From positions 1-64,000 of the forward strand of contig CAVSZK010000021.1 of the NCBI GenBank assembly GCA_963732415.1: DNA of 64,000 nt, read 5' to 3'. This DNA is from RPQJ01 sp963732415 (GTDB lineage Bacteria > Pseudomonadota > Gammaproteobacteria > Steroidobacterales > Steroidobacteraceae). Shown piece by piece: positions 8,284 to 16,695 of this stretch. Each line of letters opens with the position of its first letter. Positions within the stretch are counted from its first letter, which is position 1. The notes beneath the pieces are model-generated. The model was given only the letters and a program-made list of their open reading frames with translations, was not told the origin of the DNA and made no database searches. Made by a program: the position numbers and the translations under genes.

Positions 8284-10871
8284 CAAGTCTCCTGGTGGCC
8301 GGTGCCGCGGTGCGTCCGCCGGTCGCCGGTGTCCTTGTGAATCGATTCCACGAGCCCGCCCGAGATCAGCGAGGTCACGTCCAGCAGCACCCTCGGCTGG
8401 GCCATACCGCCAGGGGCCGCCAGGTAGCGAGGCCGCCACTCCGGCAGGAATTTCTCCTTGTACTGTCGCAGCCCCTCGAAGTTGTAGAAATTCTCGCCGT
8501 AGTGGTAGATGAGCCTGCCGACCTTGTGCCAGGCCGGGGCAAGCCGGTGCGCTTCCAGGCCCGCCAGCGGGGCCATGCCGAGATTGAACCAGCGGTAGCC
8601 CTGGGCCTTGCCCCACAGCATCAGTTCGATGAAGAGGAAGTCCATGACACTGCCCGGCGCTGCTCTCGAGTGACGCATCAGGTCGACCGACAATTCCTCT
8701 CGGGCCGCGCCCTCCCAGAGGTCTGCGAACGCGACCAGCTCGCCCGCCTGCTCGACCAGTGCCATCGGAAAGCGGCACAGGTATGGTTCGGAGAAGCGTC
8801 CAAGTGAGAAGCCCTTTTCAGCGACCGACTTGTTCTGCAGCCATTCGTCCGAGATCTCCCTTAGCCTCGGCAGCAGGGCGGGCACCTGCTCCGGGCGCGC
8901 GATACGGAAGACGAGTCCGTCGCGCTGTGCCCTGCGGTGCGACTGCCTGAGCGACGCGCGCGAGCTGCCTTCCAGCGAGAAGGCCTCGAGCCCGACGCGC
9001 GCCTCCTCACCGAGCTTGCTGAGTGCAAGCCCGGCATCCACATAGAGCGGCAGGTTCTCGGGCGACACCTGGTAGAAGACGCTCCAGGCGGCAACACGAT
9101 CCGCAAGTTCGCGGAAGGTCCAGACGAGTTCCTCCCGCTCCTCTGCGCTTCCCACCGGATCCCCCATCGAGACCCAACAGCGACGCGCAACGCCGTACAT
9201 CAGGAACGAACGTCCCGAGTCGCTGAAAAGCAGCGACTTGTCGCCCAGCAATGCGAGATTGGCCGAGGTGTCCGGCGAGCTGCGAATAACCGGAATCGCG
9301 CGATCCATTTCCGTCATTGACGGTCGCGTGGGCGCACTGCGTGCCGGCGCCAGCAGCCTGAAAGCGGCCACCGCGCCGAGCACCAGCACGGCCAGCAGGC
9401 TCGCTCTCAACATGCGCGACGCCTGGCCGTCGAGTGCGAACTGCCACCACAGTTCGTCGGCATACGGGACGTGGCGATATGCAAGCATGCCAATCCAGAT
9501 CGAGGCGCCGACCGCGATGCCGGCACTTGCGAGCCAGGCGGGCGACAGGGACTCTGCAAACAGGGACGACTTCCGGTAGAACTGTTTTCGTGTCCACCAC
9601 AGCGGTAGCATCGCCGCCCCGAGGAACAGCGCTTCCTCGAAATCGAGGCCCTTGAGCAGCGAGGCGAGGATGCCTGCACCGAAAAGCGACATCGTCAGTT
9701 GCCACGCGCCGTCGAGACGCAACATCAGGCCCCGCGCGAGAATCAGCAACAGGACCCCTACCGCCGAGCCGGCGAGGTGGGACAGTTCGAGTACCGACAG
9801 CGGCAGGAACCGGTCGAGCGCGGCGAGCCTGCTGGTCATGCCGGGGGTCGCTCCGGACAGCAGGAGCAGGAATCCCGCGCCGAAGACGAGCAGGGCAACG
9901 GCCTGCGGAACCACGAAATCGAGTGATCGTTGCGCCCACGTCCATGCCGCGGTGAGCCGGGCGCGTTGTTGCCGGAGTTCGTGCGCAGACAACAGCAGCA
10001 GGGCCACGCCGAACGGCAGTGCGTAATAAACGAGCCGGTATGCGAGCAGCGCTGCGAGCATCTGCGGCGCCGGCACCCCGGGCAGGAGCAGGACCATGAT
10101 CGTCTCGAAGATGCCGAGTCCGCCGGGCACCAGGCTCAGCAGGCTCGCTGCCAGCGCCACCATGTAGAGGCCCGCGAAGGCGAGGTACGAGATATTCGCC
10201 GACGCCGGCAGCAACGCGTAGAGCGCCGCGCTCGCCAGCGCAAGGTCCACGGCTGCCAGCGCAATCTGTGCCAGCGCCGTTCCGAGCGTCGGCAGCCTGA
10301 TGGGGGCGCGCCAGCTGAGCGGAGCGCGCCGTAGAACGCATGCGAGCAGGTAGCTGGCGACCACGCACAGCGCCAGTACACCGAGGGTGATCGACACTTG
10401 CGCGGTCGAATGCAGCAGTGACGATGCCTCGCCGGCGTTGGCGATCAGCGAGATGCCGGCTAGCGTGGTCGACCCGAGCGCGAAAGTGAGGGTGCTGAAG
10501 GCAACGATTCCGGCGATCTCCATCGCACCGAATCCCAGGGGTGTGTAGATCCGGTAGCGGATGGCGCCGCCGGAGAGCGCGGCCACGCCGAGGTTGTGGC
10601 CGATCGCATAGGCGACAAAGGACGTCAGCGCGTATTTCGACCAGGGCAAGGTCCGCCCGACGAACGCGAGTGCGAGCCTCTCGTAGCCGGTGAGCGCGAG
10701 ATAGCTTCCGGCGGTGAGCGCGATCGCGAGCAGCACGCTCCCGTGCCCGATCGCGGAAAATGCGGCAAGGACGTCCCTGAGGTGGAACTCCCCGCCAAGG
10801 CGGTGCAGGGCGAGGAGCGCTGCGCAGAACAGCGCGACGGGCACGAGCGCCGAAATGTACCGTCTCAGCAT
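8283..10871 (-). CDS. mprF: Bifunctional lysylphosphatidylglycerol flippase/synthetase (MprF/LpiA type)
   Basis: The 862-aa protein has the MprF layout: about 14 membrane helices in residues 1-515 (flippase part, with GHNLGVAALSGGAIRYR and SLVPGGLGIFE loops) and a C-terminal soluble DUF2156 domain (about 540-830) with MGDPVGSAEE, VDLMR and FNLGMAPL motifs. It would transfer lysine from lysyl-tRNA to phosphatidylglycerol and flip the product, changing surface charge and resistance to cationic peptides or acid. It is coupled to acvB. The start at 10871 gives a membrane helix at once, as expected. Confidence 0.93.
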   Translation of the reverse strand: MLRRYISALVPVALFCAALLALHRLGGEFHLRDVLAAFSAIGHGSVLLAIALTAGSYLALTGYERLALAFVGRTLPWSKYALTSFVAYAIGHNLGVAALSGGAIRYRIYTPLGFGAMEIAGIVAFSTLTFALGSTTLAGISLIANAGEASSLLHSTAQVSITLGVLALCVVASYLLACVLRRAPLSWRAPIRLPTLGTALAQIALAAVDLALASAALYALLPASANISYLAFAGLYMVALAASLLSLVPGGLGIFETIMVLLLPGVPAPQMLAALLAYRLVYYALPFGVALLLLSAHELRQQRARLTAAWTWAQRSLDFVVPQAVALLVFGAGFLLLLSGATPGMTSRLAALDRFLPLSVLELSHLAGSAVGVLLLILARGLMLRLDGAWQLTMSLFGAGILASLLKGLDFEEALFLGAAMLPLWWTRKQFYRKSSLFAESLSPAWLASAGIAVGASIWIGMLAYRHVPYADELWWQFALDGQASRMLRASLLAVLVLGAVAAFRLLAPARSAPTRPSMTEMDRAIPVIRSSPDTSANLALLGDKSLLFSDSGRSFLMYGVARRCWVSMGDPVGSAEEREELVWTFRELADRVAAWSVFYQVSPENLPLYVDAGLALSKLGEEARVGLEAFSLEGSSRASLRQSHRRAQRDGLVFRIARPEQVPALLPRLREISDEWLQNKSVAEKGFSLGRFSEPYLCRFPMALVEQAGELVAFADLWEGAAREELSVDLMRHSRAAPGSVMDFLFIELMLWGKAQGYRWFNLGMAPLAGLEAHRLAPAWHKVGRLIYHYGENFYNFEGLRQYKEKFLPEWRPRYLAAPGGMAQPRVLLDVTSLISGGLVESIHKDTGDRRTHRGTGHQET

Positions 10872-11027
10872 TGTTTATTCGAAAGCCAGCTGCCGGATCT
10901 TATTCCATTGCCGCGAGATAAGGCGCTTTGAACCCGCTGGGGTCTCAGGCTGGCACACGGGAGTATGATTGGAAGCCCGGGGTCGCGGGCGTCCGACTCG
11001 CGCCTCCCTACCGCAGGAGAAGGCAAA

Positions 11028-11258
11028 ATGGCGAAGAAGACCAGGAAATCCGACGGCGGCGTCTACCGTGTTACCGAAGTGATCGGCACCAGTAAAGTAT
11101 CCTGGGAGGATGCCGCCAGCAGTGCCGTCAAGGCGGCCGCCAAGTCGCTGCGTGACTTGCGGATTGCCGAAGTCACCAAGCTGGACATGAAAGTCGAGGA
11201 CGGCAAGGTCGTCGCCTACCGGGCGCGGGTCTCGCTGTCGTTCAAGTACGAGGGCTGA
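11028..11258 (+). CDS. Dodecin family flavin-binding protein
   Basis: The ATG at 11028 is preceded by GGAGAAGG and gives a 76-aa protein, the right size for dodecin. The sequence shows the conserved VYRVTEVIGTS first strand, the SWEDA start of the helix, and the terminal YRARVSLSFKYEG strands. Dodecins form hollow dodecamers that bind flavins or CoA and buffer free flavin. It sits alone between the divergent mprF and the downstream cphA gene. An AKKTRKSDGG basic leader is slightly longer than usual. Confidence 0.92.
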   Translation: MAKKTRKSDGGVYRVTEVIGTSKVSWEDAASSAVKAAAKSLRDLRIAEVTKLDMKVEDGKVVAYRARVSLSFKYEG

Positions 11259-11288
11259 AGCTCGTAGCGCTGACGGGCTCGTGGCGGT

Positions 11289-11308
11289 CCCGCCTGATTT
11301 CAGGCGGG
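11289..11308 (+). terminator. Hairpin after dodecin gene
   Basis: CCCGCCTG at 11289-11296 pairs perfectly with CAGGCGGG at 11301-11308 around a four-base loop (ATTT). No T-run follows. It lies 30 bases after the dodecin stop and 70 bases before cphA, so it may end dodecin transcription or lie in a cphA leader. Confidence 0.45.
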
Positions 11309-11378
11309 GATCTACGCGCGCGCGCCGCGCTATGCCATCATCGGCCGCTCGACCCCGCCAGGTGGAAGTGGCAGCACA

Positions 11379-14279
11379 ATGCGCATCCTCGACCGTTCCG
11401 TCTACGTCGGCCCGTCGCAATACGCCCATTTTCCGGTCATCCGTCTCGAGCTGGACCTCGGAACACTGGAGGCATGGCCAACGGGTCGACTCGGCGCCGC
11501 ATTTGTCGACGCGCTTGCCGAGGCCCTGCCCGGTCTCGCCGATCACGGCTGCTCGTATCGCGAACCGGGCGGGTTCTTCCGGCGCATGCGCGAGGACCAA
11601 GGCACCTGGCTCGGCCATGTTCTCGAGCACGTCGCGATCGAGCTGCAGAACATCGCCGGCGAGGAGGTCACCTTCGGCAAGACCCGAAGCACCGACCAGC
11701 CGGGCGTCTACACGGTCGTCTACGAATACGCGCAGCGCGACGAGGGCATAGCGGCCGGAGAGCTTGGACTGCGGCTGCTGTGTTCACTGCTGCCGGAAGG
11801 CATTCGCCCGCCGGGCACCGTGCCGGACGATTGGAGCTGGCCCGAGGCGCGCGACGAGTTCATTCGATTCGCGCAGCGCCGGGCGCTGGGGCCTTCTACC
11901 GCGTCGCTGGTGCGCGCCGCCGATTCGCGCGGAATCCCGTGGCTCAGGCTGAACGACCAGTCGCTGGTGCAGCTCGGACACGGCAGGTACCAGCAGCGCA
12001 TCCAGGCGACAGTCACGGGCCGGACTTCGCACATTGCAGTCGAGCTCGCGAGCGACAAGGAGGAGACGAACAAGATCCTCGCGACACTTGGACTGCCGGT
12101 GCCCAGGCAGGAACTCGTTCAGAGCGAAGCGCAGGCGGTGCGTGCGGCCGGCCGCATCGGCTTCCCGGTCGTCACCAAGCCCTACAACGGCAACCACGGG
12201 CGAGGCATCTCGATACGGCTCACCAGCGATGAGGAAGTCGCACAGGGCTATGCCGTGGCGCGCGAGCAGTCCCGGTCGGTAATCGTCGAGACCTACCTCG
12301 AAGGCGACGACCACCGGCTGCTGGTCGTCAACGGCGAACTGGTCGCGGCGACGCGCCGCACGCCCGGCCACGTCGTGGGCGACGGAACGCAAACGGTGAC
12401 GCAACTCATCGAGGCCGTGAACCAGGATCCGCGCCGCGGCGTCGGACACGAGAAGGTGCTGACGCGCCTCGAACTGGACGCGCAGGCGCAGAAGATGCTC
12501 GAGCGCGCCGGACTGGCCGCAGACTCGGTACCGGAGGCCGGGCAGGTCGTCTACCTGCGCTCGACCGCCAATCTTTCGACCGGCGGTACTGCGACCGACG
12601 TCACCGACGTTATCCACCCGGATAATCGGGAGATGGCGGAACGCGCGGTTCGCGCCATCGGCCTCGACGTCGGCGGCGTGGATTTCCTGTCGACGGACAT
12701 TACCGAGAGCTATCGACGCATCGGCGGCGGTATCTGCGAGGTGAATGCCGCTCCCGGATTCCGCATGCACGTTGCGCCGAGCGAGGGAACCTCGCGCGAT
12801 GTCGCCGGTCCGGTGATAGACATGCTGTTTCCCTCGGGTGCGCCCTCGCGCGTGCCGATCGCCGCGATCACCGGGACCAACGGCAAGACCACGACCGCAC
12901 GCATGCTGGCCCACGTGACCAAGATGGCCGGGTACACGCCGGGGCTCACTACCACCGACGGCGTGTACATCGACGGGCAGCGCACGGTGCAGGGCGACAT
13001 GACGGGTCCTGTGTCCGCGCGCATGGTGCTGGCCGATCCGCAGATTGACCTCGCGGTACTCGAGACCGCGCGGGGAGGCCTGATCCGCGCCGGAATGGGT
13101 GTGAACGAAGTCAACGTCGGCGCGGTGCTGAATGTGCAGGCGGACCACCTGGGGCTCAAGGGCATCGACACGCTCGAGCAACTGGCCGAGGTGAAGCGCG
13201 TCGTCGTCGAGGTCGCCACGGACTGCGCGGTACTGAACGCGGACGATCCACTGGTACTGCGGATGTCCGGTTACACCGACGCGAAGAGTATCTGCTATGT
13301 GACCGTCAACCCCCAGCACACGCTGGTGCGTGAGCACATCCGGGCCGGGGGCCGTGCATGCGCGCTCGAGGCCGGCGTGAACGGCCAGATGATCACGCTC
13401 TACGACCGTGGCGGCCACATCCCCCTGGTGTGGACGCACCTGATCCCGGCGACTCTGGAGGGCCGCGCACTCCACAACGTGCAGAACGCGATGTTCGCCG
13501 CGGCGATGGCGTTTTCGCTGGGAATCAAGCTCGACGCCATCCGGCAGGGGCTGCGCACTTTCGACTCGACGTTCTACCAGGCGCCGGGACGCATGAACGT
13601 GTTCGACGAACACCCGTTCAAGGTGCTGTTCGACTACGGCCACAACGCGCACGCGGTCGGCATGCTGGCGGACCTTGCCCAGCGACTCGAGGTCAAGGGC
13701 AGGCGTATCGTCGTGCTGGCCGGGCCCGGCGACCGCCGCGACGAGGACCTGGTCGCGATCGCGGATGCGGTCGCCGGACGATTCGATCACTACGTGTGCC
13801 GGCGCGACGACAATCTCCGTGATCGCGCACCGGACGAGGTGCCGCGCATACAGGCGGCCGCATTGCTGGCGGCGGGCGTGAGCGAGGATTCGATCACGAT
13901 CATTCCCGACGAACAGCAGGCAATCGACGCTGCGCTCGGGATGGGGCGCGAGGGTGACCTGCTGCTGGTCTTCGCCGACGCGCTGGTTCGCTCGTGGAAG
14001 CAGGTGACGAAGTTCCGCATGCAGGGCGCAAGCTATTCGTCACCGGCCGGCGAGCCGGCCGCAGTTCCGGGCGATGCCGCGTCCGCAGGGGGTGCAAGCC
14101 TGCGGGGCGCGACGCCGGATTCGATGGAACCCGAGGTGTCGCCGCGACCACGTCGGCCCGCGCCCGGCGAGTTGGACCGGAAACCTGCCGATGCCGGGAC
14201 TGACCTTGCGGCGCTCAACCTCGACGGACTGATTCGGGACGAGCGCGGCGTGCGATTTGCACCGGAGAGCGACGACTGA
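11379..14279 (+). CDS. cphA: Cyanophycin synthetase
   Basis: The 966-aa enzyme has the CphA order: an N-terminal domain (about 1-160), an ATP-grasp domain (about 215-490, with KPYNGNHGRGIS and EVNAAPGFRMH) and a Mur-ligase domain with the P-loop TGTNGKTT at about residues 498-505 and the ETARGG and NVQADHLG motifs. It polymerises aspartate and arginine into cyanophycin using ATP, in the cytoplasm without a ribosome. The C-terminus runs about 80 residues past the last recognisable Mur-ligase segment (KQVTKF) through a Pro/Ala/Gly-rich linker to an acidic tail. A Mur-ligase paralogue follows after 14 bases. cphB and iadA are about 9 kb upstream. Confidence 0.96.
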   Translation: MRILDRSVYVGPSQYAHFPVIRLELDLGTLEAWPTGRLGAAFVDALAEALPGLADHGCSYREPGGFFRRMREDQGTWLGHVLEHVAIELQNIAGEEVTFGKTRSTDQPGVYTVVYEYAQRDEGIAAGELGLRLLCSLLPEGIRPPGTVPDDWSWPEARDEFIRFAQRRALGPSTASLVRAADSRGIPWLRLNDQSLVQLGHGRYQQRIQATVTGRTSHIAVELASDKEETNKILATLGLPVPRQELVQSEAQAVRAAGRIGFPVVTKPYNGNHGRGISIRLTSDEEVAQGYAVAREQSRSVIVETYLEGDDHRLLVVNGELVAATRRTPGHVVGDGTQTVTQLIEAVNQDPRRGVGHEKVLTRLELDAQAQKMLERAGLAADSVPEAGQVVYLRSTANLSTGGTATDVTDVIHPDNREMAERAVRAIGLDVGGVDFLSTDITESYRRIGGGICEVNAAPGFRMHVAPSEGTSRDVAGPVIDMLFPSGAPSRVPIAAITGTNGKTTTARMLAHVTKMAGYTPGLTTTDGVYIDGQRTVQGDMTGPVSARMVLADPQIDLAVLETARGGLIRAGMGVNEVNVGAVLNVQADHLGLKGIDTLEQLAEVKRVVVEVATDCAVLNADDPLVLRMSGYTDAKSICYVTVNPQHTLVREHIRAGGRACALEAGVNGQMITLYDRGGHIPLVWTHLIPATLEGRALHNVQNAMFAAAMAFSLGIKLDAIRQGLRTFDSTFYQAPGRMNVFDEHPFKVLFDYGHNAHAVGMLADLAQRLEVKGRRIVVLAGPGDRRDEDLVAIADAVAGRFDHYVCRRDDNLRDRAPDEVPRIQAAALLAAGVSEDSITIIPDEQQAIDAALGMGREGDLLLVFADALVRSWKQVTKFRMQGASYSSPAGEPAAVPGDAASAGGASLRGATPDSMEPEVSPRPRRPAPGELDRKPADAGTDLAALNLDGLIRDERGVRFAPESDD

Positions 14280-14293
14280 CGGTTCAATTCTCA

Positions 14294-16147
14294 TTGCCGT
14301 TCGAGGACTCGAGGCGACTCACCGGCGACAACCTGTTTTTTGCCTCGACTGGCGCGGTCCTGGACCTCGTGGGCGTCGCCGCCGACGAGTCGTTGCTGGC
14401 AGGCTGGCGCGCGCGCGTCAAGCGCGCACGTGAGCACCTCGGATGGGAATCGGGCCAGGTCGCGGGCGGTGCGTGGCCGGCCGGCACTGCGACGCCGGCG
14501 ACGGTGGCGAGGCTGCATGCGGGCGGCGCATCACTTGCAATCACAGCGCCCTGCGACAGGCTATTCACCGCGACCGAGGTAAACGAATGGGCATTGTGCT
14601 CGGCGCTGCGTGAGCGCGACCGGATGCACTGGGCGGGCCTCGAGGACGCGCTGGTGGCTGCTGCGGTGGAAGCGGCAGACGGCGCCGCCGTGCCGGATCC
14701 TCCGGTGCTGGATGAGGCGCTGGCATTCGCGCGCCTGCGACGGCTCGCGGATCTCGAGGCGCGGCCCGCATTGCTGCAGTTGCTCGATGCGGCGGATGCC
14801 CGCGACCTGCCGTACGTGCTGGACGAAACCATCCTCACGCTCGGCGCCGGCGCGGGCGGGGTCAGTTACCCGATCGATGGCCTCCCGACCGTCGACGACG
14901 TGCCGTGGAGTGCCTTGAAGGACATCCCGACGGTCGTCATCACGGGCTCGAACGGCAAGACCACGACGGTGCGGCTGGTGGCAGCCTGCGCACGCCGGCA
15001 CGGCTGGCGGGACGGTTACAACTGCACGGACGACGTGGTAATCGGCGGTGAGTCGGTGGCGAGCGGCGACTACTCGGGCCCTGCCGGTACGCGCCTCGTG
15101 TTGCGCGACCGACGCGTCGAGGCAGCAGTTCTCGAGACCGCGCGCGGCGGTATCTTGCGGCGCGGCATTGCGGTCCGTCACGCGCATGCGGCCGTCGTCA
15201 CCAACGTCAGCTGCGATCATTTCGGCGAATACGGAATCCACGACCTTGATGGACTCGCGGACGTGAAGCTCACGGTAGCTTCAGTCGTGGCGTCCGGCGG
15301 GCTGCTGGTACTCAATGCCGACGACCCACTGCTGCGGCTCAAGGCCGGGGGGCTGGCGCAGCGCTTCGGGCACCGACCGCAACTGGGATGGTTTGCGCTC
15401 GACGCGGACTCACCGGTGCTTCGGGCACACCGCGACGAGGGCGGCGTGACCTGCGGCGTTCGCGATGGCCGGCTCCGGCTGACGCTCGAAAACCGCGAGC
15501 ACGACCTCGGCTCCGCCGCGGAGATGCCGCTGACCGTGGGCGGCAGCGCGGCATACAACGTGGCTAACCTGGCTGCCGCTGCACTGGCTGCCGCGGCGAT
15601 CGGCATCGCGCCTGAGGCAATCAGGGCGGTCTACGCCGAGTTCGGCAGCGACCCGGACGACAACAAGGGCCGCTTGATGCGTTTCGATGTGGGCGGCGTG
15701 GCCGTGCTGGTCGACTATGCGCACAACCCCGAAGGAATACGCGGGCTCCTTGCGGTCGCGAAGCACCTCCGGCGCGAGGGCGGCCGGCTGGGGATGCAGT
15801 TCGGGCACGCAGGGAATCGCCAGGATTCCGACCTGCAGCAAGTCGCGAGGGTAGCCGCGGAATTTGAGCCCGACCTGGTCGTCATCGCGGAACACGAGGC
15901 ATACCTGCGCGGTCGAGAGCCAGGTGAAGTGCCACGAATCATCCGCGCAGAACTTCTGCAGCAGGGGCTGCCGCCAACCGCGATCCAGGTCTGTAACAGC
16001 GAGTTCGAGGCGGCACGTCATGCCCTGGGCTGGGCACGTCCGGGCGATGTGCTTGCGCTGATGGTTCATTCGGCCGCGGCAAGGGCAGCGACGCTGGACC
16101 TGCTTGGCGCAGGCGCGCATCAATTCGAATCGCCGGCGGCGAGCTGA
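14294..16147 (+). CDS. CphA-related Mur ligase lacking an ATP-grasp domain
   Basis: The 617-aa product resembles the C-terminal Mur-ligase half of CphA: P-loop TGSNGKTTT at about 217-225, ETARGG, NADDPLLRL, DYAHNPEG and FGHAGNRQD. About 210 residues precede the P-loop, including a CphA-like FTATEVNEWA stretch, but no ATP-grasp motifs are visible, so it is not a full second cyanophycin synthetase. The first plausible start is TTG at 14294, 14 bases after cphA, implying co-transcription. It may extend, modify or prime cyanophycin, or ligate another amino acid; none of these is shown. Similar stand-alone Mur ligases beside cphA occur in other proteobacteria as far as I recall. Confidence 0.8.
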   Translation: MPFEDSRRLTGDNLFFASTGAVLDLVGVAADESLLAGWRARVKRAREHLGWESGQVAGGAWPAGTATPATVARLHAGGASLAITAPCDRLFTATEVNEWALCSALRERDRMHWAGLEDALVAAAVEAADGAAVPDPPVLDEALAFARLRRLADLEARPALLQLLDAADARDLPYVLDETILTLGAGAGGVSYPIDGLPTVDDVPWSALKDIPTVVITGSNGKTTTVRLVAACARRHGWRDGYNCTDDVVIGGESVASGDYSGPAGTRLVLRDRRVEAAVLETARGGILRRGIAVRHAHAAVVTNVSCDHFGEYGIHDLDGLADVKLTVASVVASGGLLVLNADDPLLRLKAGGLAQRFGHRPQLGWFALDADSPVLRAHRDEGGVTCGVRDGRLRLTLENREHDLGSAAEMPLTVGGSAAYNVANLAAAALAAAAIGIAPEAIRAVYAEFGSDPDDNKGRLMRFDVGGVAVLVDYAHNPEGIRGLLAVAKHLRREGGRLGMQFGHAGNRQDSDLQQVARVAAEFEPDLVVIAEHEAYLRGREPGEVPRIIRAELLQQGLPPTAIQVCNSEFEAARHALGWARPGDVLALMVHSAAARAATLDLLGAGAHQFESPAAS

Positions 16148-16163
16148 CGCGCGGCCCGAAACG

Positions 16164-16217
16164 GATCGATACTGCAGCCCGACGTTTCGAGTGCCCGTCG
16201 GGCTGCAGGCTTCGATC
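16164..16217. terminator. Strong inverted repeat between convergent genes
   Basis: A perfect 13-bp stem (16172-16184 with 16196-16208) encloses an 11-base loop; a further six pairs (GATCGA at 16164-16169 with TCGATC at 16212-16217) extend it past a small internal loop. It lies exactly between the stop of the Mur ligase (+) and the stop of the GlsB-like gene (-), so it could stop transcription from both sides. T-runs are absent. Confidence 0.6.
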
Positions 16218-16511
16218 TCAGGGGTTCTTCTTGCGCCGGGTGAAGAACCAGATGAGGCCCGCGGCAACCGCCACGGCGATCGCGTAATCGAGAATCGCGC
16301 TGGACACGCCCAGCAGCCGACCGACGATACCGCCCAGGAAGGCGCCACCCACGCCGTAGCCCATCGTCTTCCAGATGCTCATGTCATCGCGACCGGGAAG
16401 AGCCAGTCTCGCGAGGGCGCCGATGACGAGCCCGACGACGGCCAGGATTACCAGAAAGATCACGATTCCTGTCGTGGCGCCGACGGCCATTCCGGCAGTA
16501 GATTCATTCAT
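16218..16511 (-). CDS. GlsB/YeaQ/YmgE-family small membrane protein
   Basis: The 97-aa product has three hydrophobic segments with the family pattern IGALARLALPG followed by GYGVGGAFLGGIVGRLLG, and a basic tail RRKKNP. YeaQ/YmgE proteins are stress-linked inner-membrane proteins of unknown function, once labelled transglycosylase-associated. The ATG at 16511 is preferred over an upstream TTG because a GGGAGGA ribosome site lies nine bases before it. It is convergent with the Mur ligase gene and divergent from the ornithine cyclodeaminase-like gene. Confidence 0.82.
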   Translation of the reverse strand: MNESTAGMAVGATTGIVIFLVILAVVGLVIGALARLALPGRDDMSIWKTMGYGVGGAFLGGIVGRLLGVSSAILDYAIAVAVAAGLIWFFTRRKKNP

Positions 16512-16695
16512 TTTTTGCGCTCCTCCCAAGTGACTTGTTCAAGTTCGCGGCTGCCGCGTGCTGGCCGGTCGCCAGGCGCGCGACTCACTTTCAGTGCCGC
16601 TGGATTTTGCCCGATGGACGGACTCGGTACCAGCCACAGGACAATGGCTGCGTGGGGCGCTAGTCTGCATGCTTGGTTCTGTCGGAGCTTTCGGC

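Noticed and set aside
11784..13790. A 668-codon open frame on the minus strand inside cphA
   Set aside because: It lies wholly antisense to cphA, has no recognisable domain and reflects high GC composition.
16512..16529. TTG start 18 bases upstream of the GlsB-like gene
   Set aside because: The ATG at 16511 has a well spaced GGGAGGA site; the TTG would lie inside that site.
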